The notes below the pieces were generated by a model that was not told the DNA's origin, did no database searches, and saw only the letters and a list, made by a program, of their open reading frames with translations. From assembly GCA_037178855.1 (NCBI GenBank), contig JASJZC010000007.1, positions 1,798,001 to 1,862,000 on the forward strand: 64,000 nucleotides of DNA, given 5' to 3'. This document shows, one piece after another, positions 47,555 through 59,729 of this stretch (position 1 is the stretch's first letter; every line of letters begins with the position of its first letter). The position numbers were made by a program, and so were the translations under genes. This stretch comes from Oscheius sp. JU75. Its lineage: Eukaryota; Nematoda; Chromadorea; Rhabditida; Rhabditidae.

Positions 47555-48130
47555 GGTTACGCTCAGTTTTTCGGCGACTGTAGATGCTACAAGGTGTCTA
47601 AGGTTCAGTAATCTTTTACTTCTGACAGTAGCAAACGTCAAATCAAACGTGTTTCACAATGGTATGGAGTCAATTCTATTTAAAGAAGCACTGTCAAGCT
47701 GACAACGGCAGCTTGACAATCATGTACAAAAAGGAACTGAACTATGTTCTTTTGAGTCTATTCTACTACACAAACGTTAACATCAACGACTTTTCCTTCA
47801 TCGAGATCTCCTGTAATAATACAGAAAAAACGATATCCAATGAAAGCTGTAACTGGATTGGCGGCAGCTCTGCCCAGTATTCTAACAAATTTTGGCCGGG
47901 TATCTTCTTTTTTGTAAGATTTGAACCGATTTGTTTTGTAACTAACTACTCACTTTAACTGAAGTTCAATCTGGTGCTAAGGGATGTTTGATCCCAAGTG
48001 GTCTCTGGGATTCGGAACATACTGACTTTACCAATAATTATTTGCGCCAAAACTTTAAGTCGTCCTGAATTCATGAGTAGTGTAAATATTTCAGATCCTC
48101 TTCCAATTTCAAAGCCAATCTAGTACATTT
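47555..48130 (+). pseudogene. Decayed C-type lectin copy 3
   Basis: A frame with LLGYAQFFGDCRCYK is preceded by a stop; the helix exon reads KKHCQADNGSLTIMYKKE, then ISNESCNWIGGSSAQYSNKF. The C-terminal exon is frameshifted. It has the same exon order as the genes at 38.6-41.4 kb, from which it is separated by 6 kb. Confidence 0.7.
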
Positions 48131-48531
48131 TGCTTCACCGTACTCCACGTGTATTAAAAATAGAAGCAAGGCTTAGCAGCTTCAAAAGTGTTTTGGCATA
48201 TTCTGTTGTAAAGTTTTCTCCGATCAATGAACCTTTTACGTAATAGTTGTGCTTATTAGCATTTTTCGGCCTCTTTCGTTGTGCGCAAAGCAAAAATCAG
48301 GGCAAGGTAAACTTTCTGCAGTACAGTGTAATAAAATTGATCGCGACCGTTTGAACTTCAAAATTTTGAACCTACACGGAACTGTTTCCAGGAAAAGCCA
48401 AAATTCAGTCTGTTAAGTTGATTTCAACACATTTTCATTACAAATCACAATAAAATTGAAAGACGTGTAAAAACGGTTTATTCAAAACATGTCATATCTT
48501 GTTAGGAGTCTTTGGCTTCATGTACCTATAA

Positions 48532-50550
48532 TCAAGGAGGGTAGGATGCTAAAAATTATTCATTTTGCTATAAAAACAATCAACTTTACCTTTCTCGCAG
48601 AAAGCTCCAGTGAAACCTTCACTGGAATCAAATGTCCACCAAACACCTGTCATCGTACCAAGACCAACAGCGGGACCATCGAAAATGTTAGGTCCATAAA
48701 TTCCACCGTCTGAATGAGTCAGATTATAACTTTTTTTGCAAAACTGACTTTCATGCATAGGATGGTAGCTGTAAAGTGGGGATCCGTCGGTCCAGTGGCA
48801 TGAGTTCATGTCATACATTTTATCGCACCACAATCCAATCCATGGGAAGTCGGAGACTGATGGACCATGCAGTTTCTCAAAGGAAAAAGTTTATATTTGT
48901 TAGCGAGGGCTTACCATAAGGAAGTGGTTAACCTCTGGAGACTCAACCTTAGGAAGAGTGGCGTTCTTGCTTTCACAATTTTTTTTAGCCTGGTACCAGG
49001 TTTTTTCCTCGAAAAAAGCTTCTAACTGAAAAAAGTCTGTAAAACTGAGAAAAGTAACTGACCGAGTAGCATCTGCAAGTGAAATCCAGGAGATGGAAGC
49101 CGCTGTCACATGTGGTTCCTTCTGAATTAAAATATTTTGGAAATCCTAGGTTTCACTAACTAGGACATGCCGAAGCTGTGGGGGGTGGTGGTGTAGTTGG
49201 ATTAGGCACCGCATCACTTTCACAGATGACTTGGAGACCAGTATAGGTTGCCGGATGGGTCCTGTTAATAAATAGTCTTTATTTTGAAGAATCCCAACCG
49301 CCATTTGGAATCCAGATCAACCAAGGTTACAACCGGTCCGAGTCCGAACATTCCACTCTCAAAATTTTGAAAGCTGCCTAGAGGAGTACCATCAGTCCAG
49401 TAACATGAGGTCTGATCATTGTTGTTAGGACAAGTTAGTCCAATGAATGGCTGTGCTGAGAGTGACATGAAGAGCTTGTCGCGGAGGAATTTGTTCAAGT
49501 CGCCGTCAGATACAGTCGCAAGCCGTCCATTGAAATTGGTGCAATCTTCACCAGAACAGCGTATAGAGATGTTTCTACAAAAGCTCTGTGCATAGTCGAA
49601 GTTTCCAGCAGCATCCATGTTCCACGACTAAAATAGATAAATTTATCACCCGTCTACATTATGCTACAAATACTTGGTCTGACTCAATACTCAGAGCTAC
49701 GACGATTGCCACATTGTTTCTGTCCGGCTGTCTCTGATTCGAAAGTTCAAAAACGTTTGTGATTTTCGCAATTTTAAAAACTGTATCCTTGTCCTCTGAT
49801 GGTATGGTTGTAGTATTATTTCAGTCTCTACGTTATTGAAAACACTCACGTTGTAGCATTTGCAAGTGTCCTTGTAGAGATAATCGAAACTTGTACAGTT
49901 ATAATCTTAACAATTGTCCTGCACAGAAAATATGGAAACCTACGCTCACAAGATCTGTGTGGAGGGTTAGTAGGTGCACTTTGAGGATTGATTGAGCACA
50001 AAACAGGACGAGAAGAACTACATAGTTCGCTTCTGAAAACAATTGGCTGCACTTTAGTACCTCCTTGTATCCTACGTCCACTGTCCGTTCGATTGTTGCA
50101 CAGCAGCACACTGATAAGTATTGGGGTCTTCTGGCTGATTTGGAGCCCAATTTGTATAGTTTACCACGGATCCATCAGGATAACTCCATGGACTGCCATC
50201 GAGGAGATTGGCTCCAATCCAGAAACTTGTTGCCTGGCCCCCAACGAATTCTGAACACGGAAGTCCGAACTTTGTAAATTGCGAAACTACGTGTAGTATA
50301 AGAATTTTCAAAAGCGTTGCTGATTGTGACAATATCTCCTCCCATGGCTACACATTTTCTCTCAGCTTGAAGATAAGACAGCTGATCTGTGCTGAGACTG
50401 TAACATCTGGAAATAATTGCCTTGATAGTTATACTTTTGGTTAATTTACTTGTTAAAGTTGCTGTTGAAAGTTGTGCCGGCAGGACAAGCAGAATAGGTT
50501 CCTGCTATAAACAGCAAAGTACTGAACAGTGAACCAAGCATTTTTGACAT
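48532..50550 (-). CDS. Secreted C-type lectin, three domains
   Basis: The ATG at 50550 gives MSKMLGSLFSTLLFIAGTYS, ACPAGTTFNSNFN. Domain 1: CYSLSTDQLSYLQAERKC, GQATSFWIGANLLDGSPWS, APNQPEDPNTYQCAAVQQS, keeping NWAPNQPEDP, an EPN/QPD-like calcium and sugar-binding loop. Domain 2: YLYKDTCKCYN, FDYAQSFCRNISIRCSG, LATVSDGDLNKFL, SCYWTDGTPLGSFQNFES. A Pro/Thr linker (PNPTTPPPPTASACP) leads to domain 3: GFHLLDFTCRCYS, WYQAKKNCESKNATLPKV, DFPWIGLWCDKMYD, SCHWTDGSPLYSYHP, GVWWTFDSSEGFTG. It ends ASYPP at 48532. About ten introns of 40-60 bp, some junctions approximate. Only domain 1 looks able to bind a glycan. Confidence 0.8.
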
Positions 50551-52181
50551 GCACTGGTTTAGTGATAAGAGCTTCGTTTTATACTATCGTTGAGATCAAA
50601 CAGTCCAATCAGCTACGGCGTTGCTTCTAATTTCTTCGAAATTCCTATAGATGTTTGACGCAACTCGTCAAGATTGCAGCTTGAGACACACCTCTAACAC
50701 AAAATCTAGGTCTAAATGCCCAAAAGTGTATGTTTGTCTGAAGCCCTGTCTGCCAATTTGCCATAGTTTCGGAAGACAGCTTCGCTGAGGGAACGATGCT
50801 TCTGTCACGGTAGCTCGACTAGAGGGACACACACACGATGCAGACATGTTGAAATAAAAGGGAAGGATGAGGACAGCGTGACAGAAGAAATAGAAACAGC
50901 ACAGTTCAAAAGAGTCAGAGGTTATAACACCACTGTTACTTGAGCCCCCTACGACCGATAGCACTGCTTGTGCTTCAAAAACAACATCAGAATTTGCAGA
51001 ACCCGTGGAGCTTGAATTCAGCAAAACAGTTCTGTTGCCTTTTTTGTCATAAATGAAGCTAATGCACGCCGACTCCCGAATTGTGAAAAAAAAATTTTAC
51101 TTTTCTATTCGACTCAATTAGTAATACATCTCTACCATCTAAAGTTCGATGCTTTTTGTGGCGGAGTCTGTCTGTTTGTTTGTTTGTTTTTGTTTGTCCG
51201 ACGCCTCGAAACAGAAACGAGCCGATTATGTTGTCCAGAAGTATTGTTGTTCATAAACATTATTGCCATATTTAGTTCTTGTATCGAACCTGTTCTCCTA
51301 TCTGCTTGGTCTCTAATTGATAGCGACTGTAAGAAGCTTGTAGTTGCTCAAAAAATGCTCGATCGTCGGAACAATAAATGGCTAAAGGAAAAAACAAAAA
51401 ACAAACTATGAGCAAAACGACATAATTTTTAAGGGGTACAATCTTGTCTCCGCAATGAAAGTTCTTCTACTTCTCGCTCCCCTGAAAGTTGCCTTCGGGT
51501 GTAGTCGTCTCGGTTCTGGCCCTCACAGTCAGGATAATCGATAAACGTCTGACAACGTCATCTGTTCGCGTTGTAGGGAGACTCTCCAACCATTTGTATA
51601 ATGCCAACATCGTGGCTCGGCCAGGAGGAGAACAGTGTTTCTAGTTCGGAACGAGTCTGTTCTGTGAGAGAAACTATTTTGCTGCTTTGAGTTTTTTCTA
51701 GGTCACGAAGTCTGTTTTACTAGAAGGGCTTCGATTCGCACTCGGGGAACGTCTGCAACATCATCAAGAATGTCACTTGACTCCTGGATATGACCCCTGA
51801 ATATCTAGACTAACTCTTCACTGATCGGAAATAACAGCGTGTTGCCGAGTTCTTCTGCCACCTTCGGGCTGACTGAGCTTTATGAGACCGCAGAAATTAA
51901 AGGGAAAGAAACTTAAAAGAAAATAAAGTTAGGAATATTACTAGAGCTAGCAATGGCAAAAAGAGATGACCTTAGGCTGTGGCAATTTCCACATTCGCGT
52001 TATCTGATAGCATTAACGTGGGTGTATCTACTCTGAATGACTTTTGGATACGGCGTAGCAGTTCAAACAACATTTACTATCAAGAAAGCCGGAAAGGATG
52101 CAGCAGTAATCTGACAAGAGACAGAAAGATCAAACTGATAAAGCTGAGATATAAGGAGCCACTTTTTCTTTCTCCAGCACA
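50551..52181. other. Intergenic with one probable decayed secreted-protein gene
   Basis: At 51455 ATG opens MKVLLLLAPLKVAFGCSRLG, a good signal peptide, but a stop follows after 29 codons. Further on (51718-51893) a frame reads GFDSHSGNVCNIIKNVT, LLDMTPEYLD, RVAEFFCHLRAD with three stops between; together they look like a broken small secreted protein gene. The minus ORF 50668-51024 and plus ORF 51184-51411 show nothing recognisable. A (TTTG)n run lies at about 51170-51198. Confidence 0.4.
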
Positions 52182-54423
52182 ATGCTTTTATTTTTCATCT
52201 TGGGTGCAGTTTCTCTTGCTCAAAGTTCTTGTCCCAACGGTGGAACTTATCAGAGTCTGTTCGACAAGTAAGTAGTATCTTTTAGAAGACATAAACATGT
52301 TAAAGATGCGTGTACTTGTCCAACGATTCATTAGCATATTGGGATGCTGAGGGATCCTGTCAATCAAACGGAGGGCATCTGCTTTCGATTACAAGTGCTT
52401 TTCAAAACTCCTTGTTAAGTGGTAGGCTGTTTTCTATTTTAAGCAAAATTTCAAAGGTATGCTTCCCTCGTCTTCTACTGATGTCTGGATTGGACTATTC
52501 CGCAGCTATGTAGGGTCAGATTGGAAATGGATCGACGGTACACCACTTGTATATAAAGCTACATTTGATTACAACTCATGCCAGCAGAAAAACAATCTTT
52601 ATGGCTCAATCTCGGATTACATCTGGAGGCAAGTCTCCTAGTCATCAACTCAAAAAAAAAAGTTTAGATGCGACGAATACAGCGTGAAAAAGCGGTACTT
52701 TTGTGAACTACCCCAGACGCCATATGTACCACTAACTTGCCAGAATGGCGGGAATTGGGATGATGTATTTCAAACGTGAGAAATATTCTACAAAAATGTG
52801 AAATAGCAAACTTAGTTGCCTTCTACCCGGTAAAGATGCGCTATTTCATGATGATGCTGCTACCTACTGTGCCAGTTTTGGTGGTACACTCCTATCCATT
52901 CATTCGGCTGAACAGAACGATTATTTGACGAGTGAGTCTCAAAACTAAAGTATTATTCAATGATTTCTAGATTACACTGTCACCTACAATGTTGCTGTAA
53001 ATGGTGGTATCTGGATCGGTGCTTCTCGAGCATGGTACGGCGGAAACTGGACCTGGGATGATGGAACTCCTTTTGCCTACAACCGTTTGGACGGATCACT
53101 TTTTTATCCTGGCGTGAACTATTACTACGCAAACTACTTGATGGTGGTTATTCCTCTAGGTTTATGGGAGTAAGTTTCATCTTTTTTGAAAACAGCATTG
53201 TCAATACAAATCCTTGCATACGATCTATTCAGTGCGTCTGATAGCGATGGAGTTGGCTATGGCTATGGCTTTTATTGCTCCTTGCCAAAGCAAAAATATA
53301 TTTCTGCTCCTCTAACATCCACTCCAGCAACTATCAACCCAATATGTCCTAATGGCGGAGACTACGATGGCATCTTCAAAGGGTGCCTCTTTGCCGCGGC
53401 ATGGGAGAAACACGAGTTTGCGGTAGTCTCTGAATGGAAAGACGGTGAACAGGTTTGCAACTCCTATGGTGGACACCTGGTTTCAATCCATAGCGATGAA
53501 CAAAACGAGCGGTTTACACGTATGTCAGTATTCATATCTCATAGATTCGACTTTTCAGTGTGGGCTTCGATGAACAATCTCGGTCTTGGCAGCTATTTGT
53601 GGCTTGGAGCTAGCAGGTCTAATCAATTGGCCGACTTTACCTGGACTGATGGCACATCTTTCAATTATGCCAATGTGGATTCTTCTAGTTAGATGAAACT
53701 TTTAAAAAACGAAAGTAATTTCACATTTAGCCAACGACTGCAGTGTGACTGACTACAACAACGATATTATGGGAGTGTACATTCCTAACGGAACTTGGAG
53801 GTATGACAATTGAGTTAAAAGTCTAATTTGTGTATATCAGTTGCTTCTCAAGCTCTGATAAACACGACTGGGCTTGTCTGCTGCCTACTGTCTCGGCACC
53901 AACGATTACCAATACTCCAGCACAGCGTCATAGCACCCCAGATCCTCGCTGTCTCTCCTACGGTACTTACGACGACGTCTTTGATGCGTAAGTTTTTTGT
54001 ATTTTGTTAATCATTTTATCACAGATGCATCTACACTTCACCAACAAAACAGCTCTACTTCGATGCCGAAGATGATTGCATTACGAAGGGAGGTCATCTG
54101 GTGTCGATCCATAGTCTTGAGCAGAACCAGCGTCTGATTGATATCGCCATGATGATAAACTTCCAGCTGGGAGAGGAGGCGTTTATCGGATTATTCCGTG
54201 ATAACTCTATAGCCCCATGGCGTTGGACTGATGGAAGTCCAGTTGATTATATGGGTAATGTGGTTGAAACTGCCTGTAGCCCTGGATCAACGCAAACGAC
54301 TCTGCAAATGACGATTAAAGGCGACTGGTCGTAAGTTTCTCAATGCACAATTTATAAAAGAAAACTTTCAGATGTGCTCATCAGATGTTCGAATACTACA
54401 TCTGCAAGATAAGGAAAACATAG
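52182..54423 (+). CDS. Secreted C-type lectin, four domains
   Basis: Signal peptide MLLFFILGAVSLAQS. Four lectin-type units each start CPNGGTY-like and share GGHLLSI or GGHLVSIHS plus EQN and a WIG/WLG block: unit 1 YWDAEGSCQSNGGHLLSI, VWIGLFRSYVGSDWKWIDG; unit 2 DAATYCASFGGTLLSIHS, IWIGASRAWYGGNWTWDDG; unit 3 DGEQVCNSYGGHLVSIHS, LWLGASRSNQLADFTWTDG; unit 4 DAEDDCITKGGHLVSIHS, AFIGLFRDNSIAPWRWTDG. Calcium-site EPN/QPD loops are absent, so these may bind proteins or carry out other recognition. It ends IRKT at 54423. A TTTCTTTCTCCAG five bases before the ATG suits trans-splicing. The units are more alike among themselves than to the other lectins here, pointing to internal duplication. Confidence 0.87.
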
Positions 54424-54842
54424 ACTCACCACAATAAAGCTTGAAAGTGCGGGCACGTTGCCAATGTTTTCCTGCCACTGCAACTGAAACAGGATGTTAT
54501 ACATTTCCCAGCCTTTCTTGACATGTGAATGTACTTATCCCAACTCAAACTGAAAAAGGCTACAGGTACAGTATAGCAAGTATATAAAGGTGGAAAAAGA
54601 CAGCAAATGCTTCTATTCTTGACTCTTATCGGGCCATAGAAAGCAAAAGGGCAACTATTTGGCATAGTCTGTATATTATAGCCGTATAAACACAATAAAA
54701 CAAGAATTTTATTCTGTAGAAAGCGACATAGATCGTTTCCTTGTCAACATGTTTATCTTTAGCACTGTATTAGAATAAAATATGCTACATTATCATGAGT
54801 ATGTTGTATTATCAAAGCTTATATACCAGGAGAAACATATGG
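54424..54842. other. Intergenic
   Basis: Holds AATAAAA motifs at about 54692 and 54775 and a TATATACCAG about 20 bases before the next gene's ATG, a possible TATA element. No gene. Confidence 0.4.
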
Positions 54843-55327
54843 ATGACACCAGAAATGATCGCATTGCAACTTTTTTGTCTTGCAACAGTTCTAGCAACTG
54901 TCCAATCTGCGAGACTTAAGGTTACATCCTTTTGAACTTAGTAACTGCTTTGAGGTCGCCAATACAGTTGGAGGGGATACTCTGATCGACTTTGACTGTT
55001 ACAACAGTGAAAAGAAGGAGGCCCACAAATGTTTTGGAACACTGAGCAACAAAGGAGAGTGCAACTTTTCTATTAGTACGTCACTTTGTTTTTTTCGCTT
55101 TAATGCTCATTTTAGCCGACAATAAGGACTGTAACCACGTTGGCTGGCAGTGCCAAGCTAAGAACAAGAAAGGTCAACAGGTTGCTGCCTGGCCCATCTG
55201 TTTCGGATGTGGCTGTGGAGATAATGGCTACTTCCTCCGCTGCGGAAAGGATCCCGGAGTGTACAAGGGAACATTGACTGGAAAAAATATTAAGAAGTAT
55301 GGCGACTTGAGATGCAACCTTCTGTGA
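54843..55327 (+). CDS. Secreted cysteine-rich orphan protein
   Basis: Three exons. Signal peptide MTPEMIALQLFCLATVLATV, QSARLK; after a 34-bp intron (GTTACA to TTTGAG) VANTVGGDTLIDFDCYNS, EAHKCFGTLSNKGECNF; after a second intron DNKDCNHVGWQCQAKNKK, GQQVAAWPICFGCGCGDN, GYFLRCGKDPGVYKGTL, ending LRCNLL. The first junction is the weakest: 34 bp is short, and an alternative acceptor would place NCFEVANT before VGGD. About 130 residues, ten or so cysteines, basic; nothing I recognise. The GCGCG cluster near the C-terminus is unusual. Next to lectin genes, so an immune or gut-lumen role is possible but not shown. Confidence 0.65.
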
Positions 55328-56656
55328 ACACCACTAATGAATGCTTTTGTGATTGTATCATCATGTTTACTGTCCAGCTTTTTAGCGCAGGTTGTCTTAG
55401 AAAAAAAAATAAGAAAAGTTGCAATGCGATTATTGCTGGCGACATTCCTATGTTTCTCCTGGCATAAGTGAGCAGTTCGTTATCACCACCTTTCCAAAAA
55501 TTGTGTGCAGCCGTCGCGCTCAATTCACCTAATCACAGTTCGTCTTGCAGTTCTATAGGGTATGGCTCGGGGTTTGGCGCGCGCAATTAACCTGTGCATA
55601 TTGCGAGCAGCAATGGCTGTCACCTCGGGGCTGGAGATGCTGCTTAAACGCTCAAGCAACGTGTTTTTGCTTTTAGCTGAAGTCCTAATGAGTGTAGTGT
55701 TCGTTTCCAAGCGGGTTCAGAAGATTAAGAGAACTGTGCGCGATTACTGCACGACACAGTAAAACAGTGCGCGTAATTGCCACCTCATTGTGGTACGCGT
55801 TTGTGCCGCATAGCGACTTTGCAATTTGTTACAGTTTTCTTAGCGTCGCATATTTCGAGATTTATTTTTCCATGATCTGTTCTATAGTTTCCTTTGATAT
55901 TTCCCTACTACAATCACTTTCAGTTTTAGGAAATATTGACATTGCATAATAATTGAAAACTGTTTCTAAAGCTGATAAATTAGTATGCTATACTTCTCCA
56001 CTTTTATAAACTGTTCTTGTCCTTAAAATATACTTCTCCACCGTTTTTCCGGACTTCCTTGTGGTCAATAATCCCCTGACCTTCTGCCATTTGTCGATTA
56101 ATCTAAACAGCCGCTTTCTTTTTGAAAGTATTAAGCTTATTTCGATTCTGTTAAGCTAACAACCGTTTCTATCTTGAAGATAACGTACTTTTCTGTTATT
56201 AGCCCAAAAATTAGATAAAAGCGGTTTCATTTTCATCAGGAAATCGTCACTAAAGGTGGCAATAATCGTTCCTAGGCGCTTGTGTTCGACAACAAGCAGG
56301 AAGCGTTGTATCTTCCTCTCCACATGTTCCAAAACTTATTGCAGTTAACAGCGCTTTTTTCGTGCGCTGGTACCGAAATTGTTTGCCACTCAGGTCCGTC
56401 ATATCTGGCTTAGCTCATTCATGTACCACACATCTGTTCACCTTTTTATATTTTATCTTGTTGCCTCATCACATAAGGTCTGGCCTTAGCTATTATTTGA
56501 CTCCTATGAATGCATTAATTACATCCCTGTTTCCTTTTTAATGTTTTTGTTCTGTAACCCATCAATGAAAATTAGTAAGTCGTACGTGTCGGTACAGTTG
56601 CTAACTTTTTTCGTTTCTCAGCTCTTGAAACATGAAGTTCAAACGTTTTTCAGAAA
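55328..56656. other. Intergenic; one GC-rich unexplained patch
   Basis: At 55500-55790 base composition rises and both strands are open for 60-66 codons (MARGLARAINLCILRAAMAV on plus; METNTTLIRTSAKSKNTLLE on minus). Neither has a recognisable domain or exon partner. It could be a structured RNA or a recent gene. The rest to 56650 is AT-rich with nothing visible. Confidence 0.35.
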
Positions 56657-59281
56657 ATGGTGTCAAATCGTGCTAAGCGAAATGTCCAGAACAAGAAAAC
56701 TACCGTTTCAAAGCCTCAAGGTAATTTACTTTCATGATTCGGTCAAGTAATGTTTTCAGTCAAGAAAGTTAGAGCAAGGAAGTTTTCTTCGGCGATCTGT
56801 AGTTCCGGCTCCAAAGCTTGGCTTCAGGATAATGATATTTCAGAGATGCCAGAGAACTCTTTGGTCGATTGCTTTGAACCGGCAGTTGTGAAAACCGAGA
56901 TCGTTGAGGAGGCGAACTGTATTCAAGGTAGTTGCTCTCACTACCAACTTAACATCGTTTTCAGTAGGTTCTTCCTCTATTTCCAACCAGCTAAGTAGCT
57001 CTTTGTCATTAGAAATGAGAGAGGCTTACCTGGGACCGGTATTACAGGAGACTGTTCAAGGTAAACTATCAGTTTTGATCTGACAACACGATTCCTTGCA
57101 GGAACCGTCGAACATGAAATGAAGCCGGTATTATCCGAAACAGCTGCTTCAATAGACGGCGTTATCAAATCTGAACCACAAGAAGAGTTCTTTGGAGCTC
57201 CTATCGTGCAAACGACTAAAGTTCAGCTCCTCCCGATCTTTTTGCTCCCGCCAGGTAAGACCATTACAATTTTTTTTTTTCAAAAACTGGCTGTTCTGCC
57301 GCTCATTTCTAGCTGAAAATGAGATTTCCAGTGCCCGTTTCTATTGTGCATCCACTTTCGGCAAACAACACGGTGCCACCTCCCATTGTGGTACAAAAAG
57401 CTCAATCCAAAACAAAAGAAGTTGAAGGTATGCCTTTTTTTCTTCAAAAACTTGTATTTGGTAGAGAACGAATTGAAGTCAGTACGCGAAAGGCTGAACA
57501 GTCTTCAGAACTGGGAAAGTGCCTTGCTACCAGCCAAATACTTTCGGCGTTGTGCAGATGATGGACCAATCTGGAAGAAAAGTAATACTTTCTTTATACT
57601 AAATACCAACATTCTTAGCTGTTATATCAATTGTGAAGCTCGATTCGGGGGATGGAAAGACGTCCTCCTATTACCATATATTGAGGAATAATTGGCTGGA
57701 TGAAAGTGAGTGTTTCATATTTAAAAACACTATTCTGCTTAGTTTACATGCCAAGGCTCTACGAGGGACAGCCTGCAAAAACGATACCGGCGGCATATAG
57801 TTCCTCCTTCAAAGCCGACATTTCTGGCGTGACCTGTGACAAGATGCCCAGGCACCACCCGGCTAATGTGGTTTCGCATGGTATACAGCTCTGTCGCAGA
57901 CATTCTACGGGTGTTACAGAATGTCTGCTTGAGACAGTTACAACTTTTCCACATTTACGAAAAGCTTTGACAGTCACTCGAATCACTCCAAAGCAGAGGA
58001 TTCCATCGCAGCATTCTTCTCAAACCAGTGAGTCTTTAACAAATTTTATTTTTGAGCTACATCTGATAGTTAAAGAAAGTTACAATTTCAGATTCAAGAC
58101 CGCTGGACCATTGTTCAACTCCAACTCCTGACAACCAAACTTCTCAATGTGTAGCATCACCTTTGGGTAAGTGCTCAGCTTAATACTTATGCTGATTTTC
58201 GACAGATTGAGGACTGAAATGTTTTCAGGTCTATCATCTGCACCACCACGTCCATTGATCAAAATTGGTCAACGCCTGATTTTGCGTCCTCTTTCACAAA
58301 CATTGTTGTCTACAGGTACCATAGACTCGCAACATTTTACCTGACTGTTTCAGACAAAGTTCAAATTCCTGTGAAGTTGAAACGAAGCGAGCTTCCTCCA
58401 GGAATTCGCGTGATTCCAAAGTTCCCCACGTTCATCAGAAAACGAACATTTTCAATTTCCAACAAGTGCAACGCGTTGAAGAAGGCTGCAAGAGATCGTG
58501 CGAGAGCAAATGAGGCTTTTCGATTAGGACATTCTAGTTTTGGACGGCAAATAAGAATACCATCCGGTAACTGCCAATCACCTTCATTACATTTTCTGTA
58601 GTTTATAATCGAAGCCCCGACACTGTGCGGAAACGCTATCGCTGTCTGATGAGTGCTTGCTTACAGTTCCCAAAACGACAAGCAAATCCCTTGGTTCTGG
58701 TCGGAGATTTGCACCGCGACTTTAAAGAATGGGTTGAGGTGGGTTAACAAACTGGATATCATTATTATATGTATGCAAAAGTAAACTTTGATGTCTTCTA
58801 TTTGCAGAAAGTCGACAGCAACGCTGCAAGAACTGAAGCTGAATGGAGACTACTTTTCGACGTGAAGAGAGGACTTGCTAAGCCTAGAAATAAGAAAGTT
58901 GGTCGTTTTCCATAAATTCTTCATCTTAACCTCTAGGCTGGTGGTCGTCCCCTCAAAAAGTTTCGTGGCCGAAAAGCACCGGAGAAGAATCAAAAACGTA
59001 AAGAGGACAACGAGGCTCGTCGCGAGGAAGTTCAGACGACTCACAGAGAGTTACCGACACTGACGAGACTCATTGCTGATAGTCAGTACACATCCAATGG
59101 GACCTTCATTGTGCAGGAAACTGAATTTGACGTCGAAACTCTCTGGGACATTGTTTCGACAGTGGCAGATCTTGTGGCGTTCACCAGCTTCAGGATGTCG
59201 CGACCTGCTACTGGTGTAGTTCCAATAATCAGCCAGCATTCAAGTACGAAGCATCATAAGAGTCAGCTTTATTATTCTTGA
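56657..59281 (+). CDS. Large unrecognised, probably nuclear protein
   Basis: Thirteen or so exons, all phase-compatible, about 720 residues. A TTTTTCAG three bases before the ATG at 56657 suggests trans-splicing. N-terminal basic MVSNRAKRNVQNKKTTVSK; acidic linkers with VVKTEIVEEANCIQ and VIKSEPQEEFFGAP (VKTE/IKSEP look like sumoylation sites); ENELKSVRERLNSLQNWES; DGPIWKKTVISIVKLDSGD, YYHILRNNWLDE; then KLKRSELPPGIRVIPKF, SNKCNALKKAARDRARANE; YNRSPDTVRKRYRCLMSAC; and a Lys/Arg stretch AGGRPLKKFRGRKAPEKNQ with an AT-hook-like GRP core. The last exon ends STKHHKSQLYYS. I recognise no named family. Composition and motifs point to a chromatin or transcription factor. Confidence 0.72.
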
Positions 59282-59729
59282 ACGAAATGAAAACAATAGG
59301 TTCTCTTTTTTGTAATCATATATGGAAAGATAGTGTTGTTTGATTGCTTCTGCCATTGATAGCTAGTCGCTTTATTTGTTTGAGATGTCTACTACTGGAC
59401 TACTCTTTTTTTTGTCCATAACATTATATAAGCGTAACAAATCAACAGATCTTCCTAAACTGTTTGTAACTGCCACCTTAACCAAAACGTCAGAGTCAAT
59501 ATTGCCACGAGAAACTCTTTGGCTCTGATCCCTGAGCATATATTTGAACTTCACAGCTTTTTGACGGGCTCTCTCCTACTTGAAGACTTGGTCAGGTCGT
59601 ATCGCTCTTCCTATCTTGCAAGTTTGTGCTCTACTTTCGTCAGCTGCCACGAAAAGATAAACGGCTTAAGAGCCCGCACCTGACCACACCATCTCTTCTA
59701 GGGCAGTCCATATCTGCTCTCTGGACAGG
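59282..59729. other. Intergenic
   Basis: 3' flank of the nuclear protein gene and promoter of the carboxypeptidase. Nothing else seen. Confidence 0.5.

Noticed and set aside
58350-58357. CTGTTTCA motif as a piRNA promoter
   Set aside because: An isolated 8-mer that is simply part of a splice acceptor; no accompanying context.
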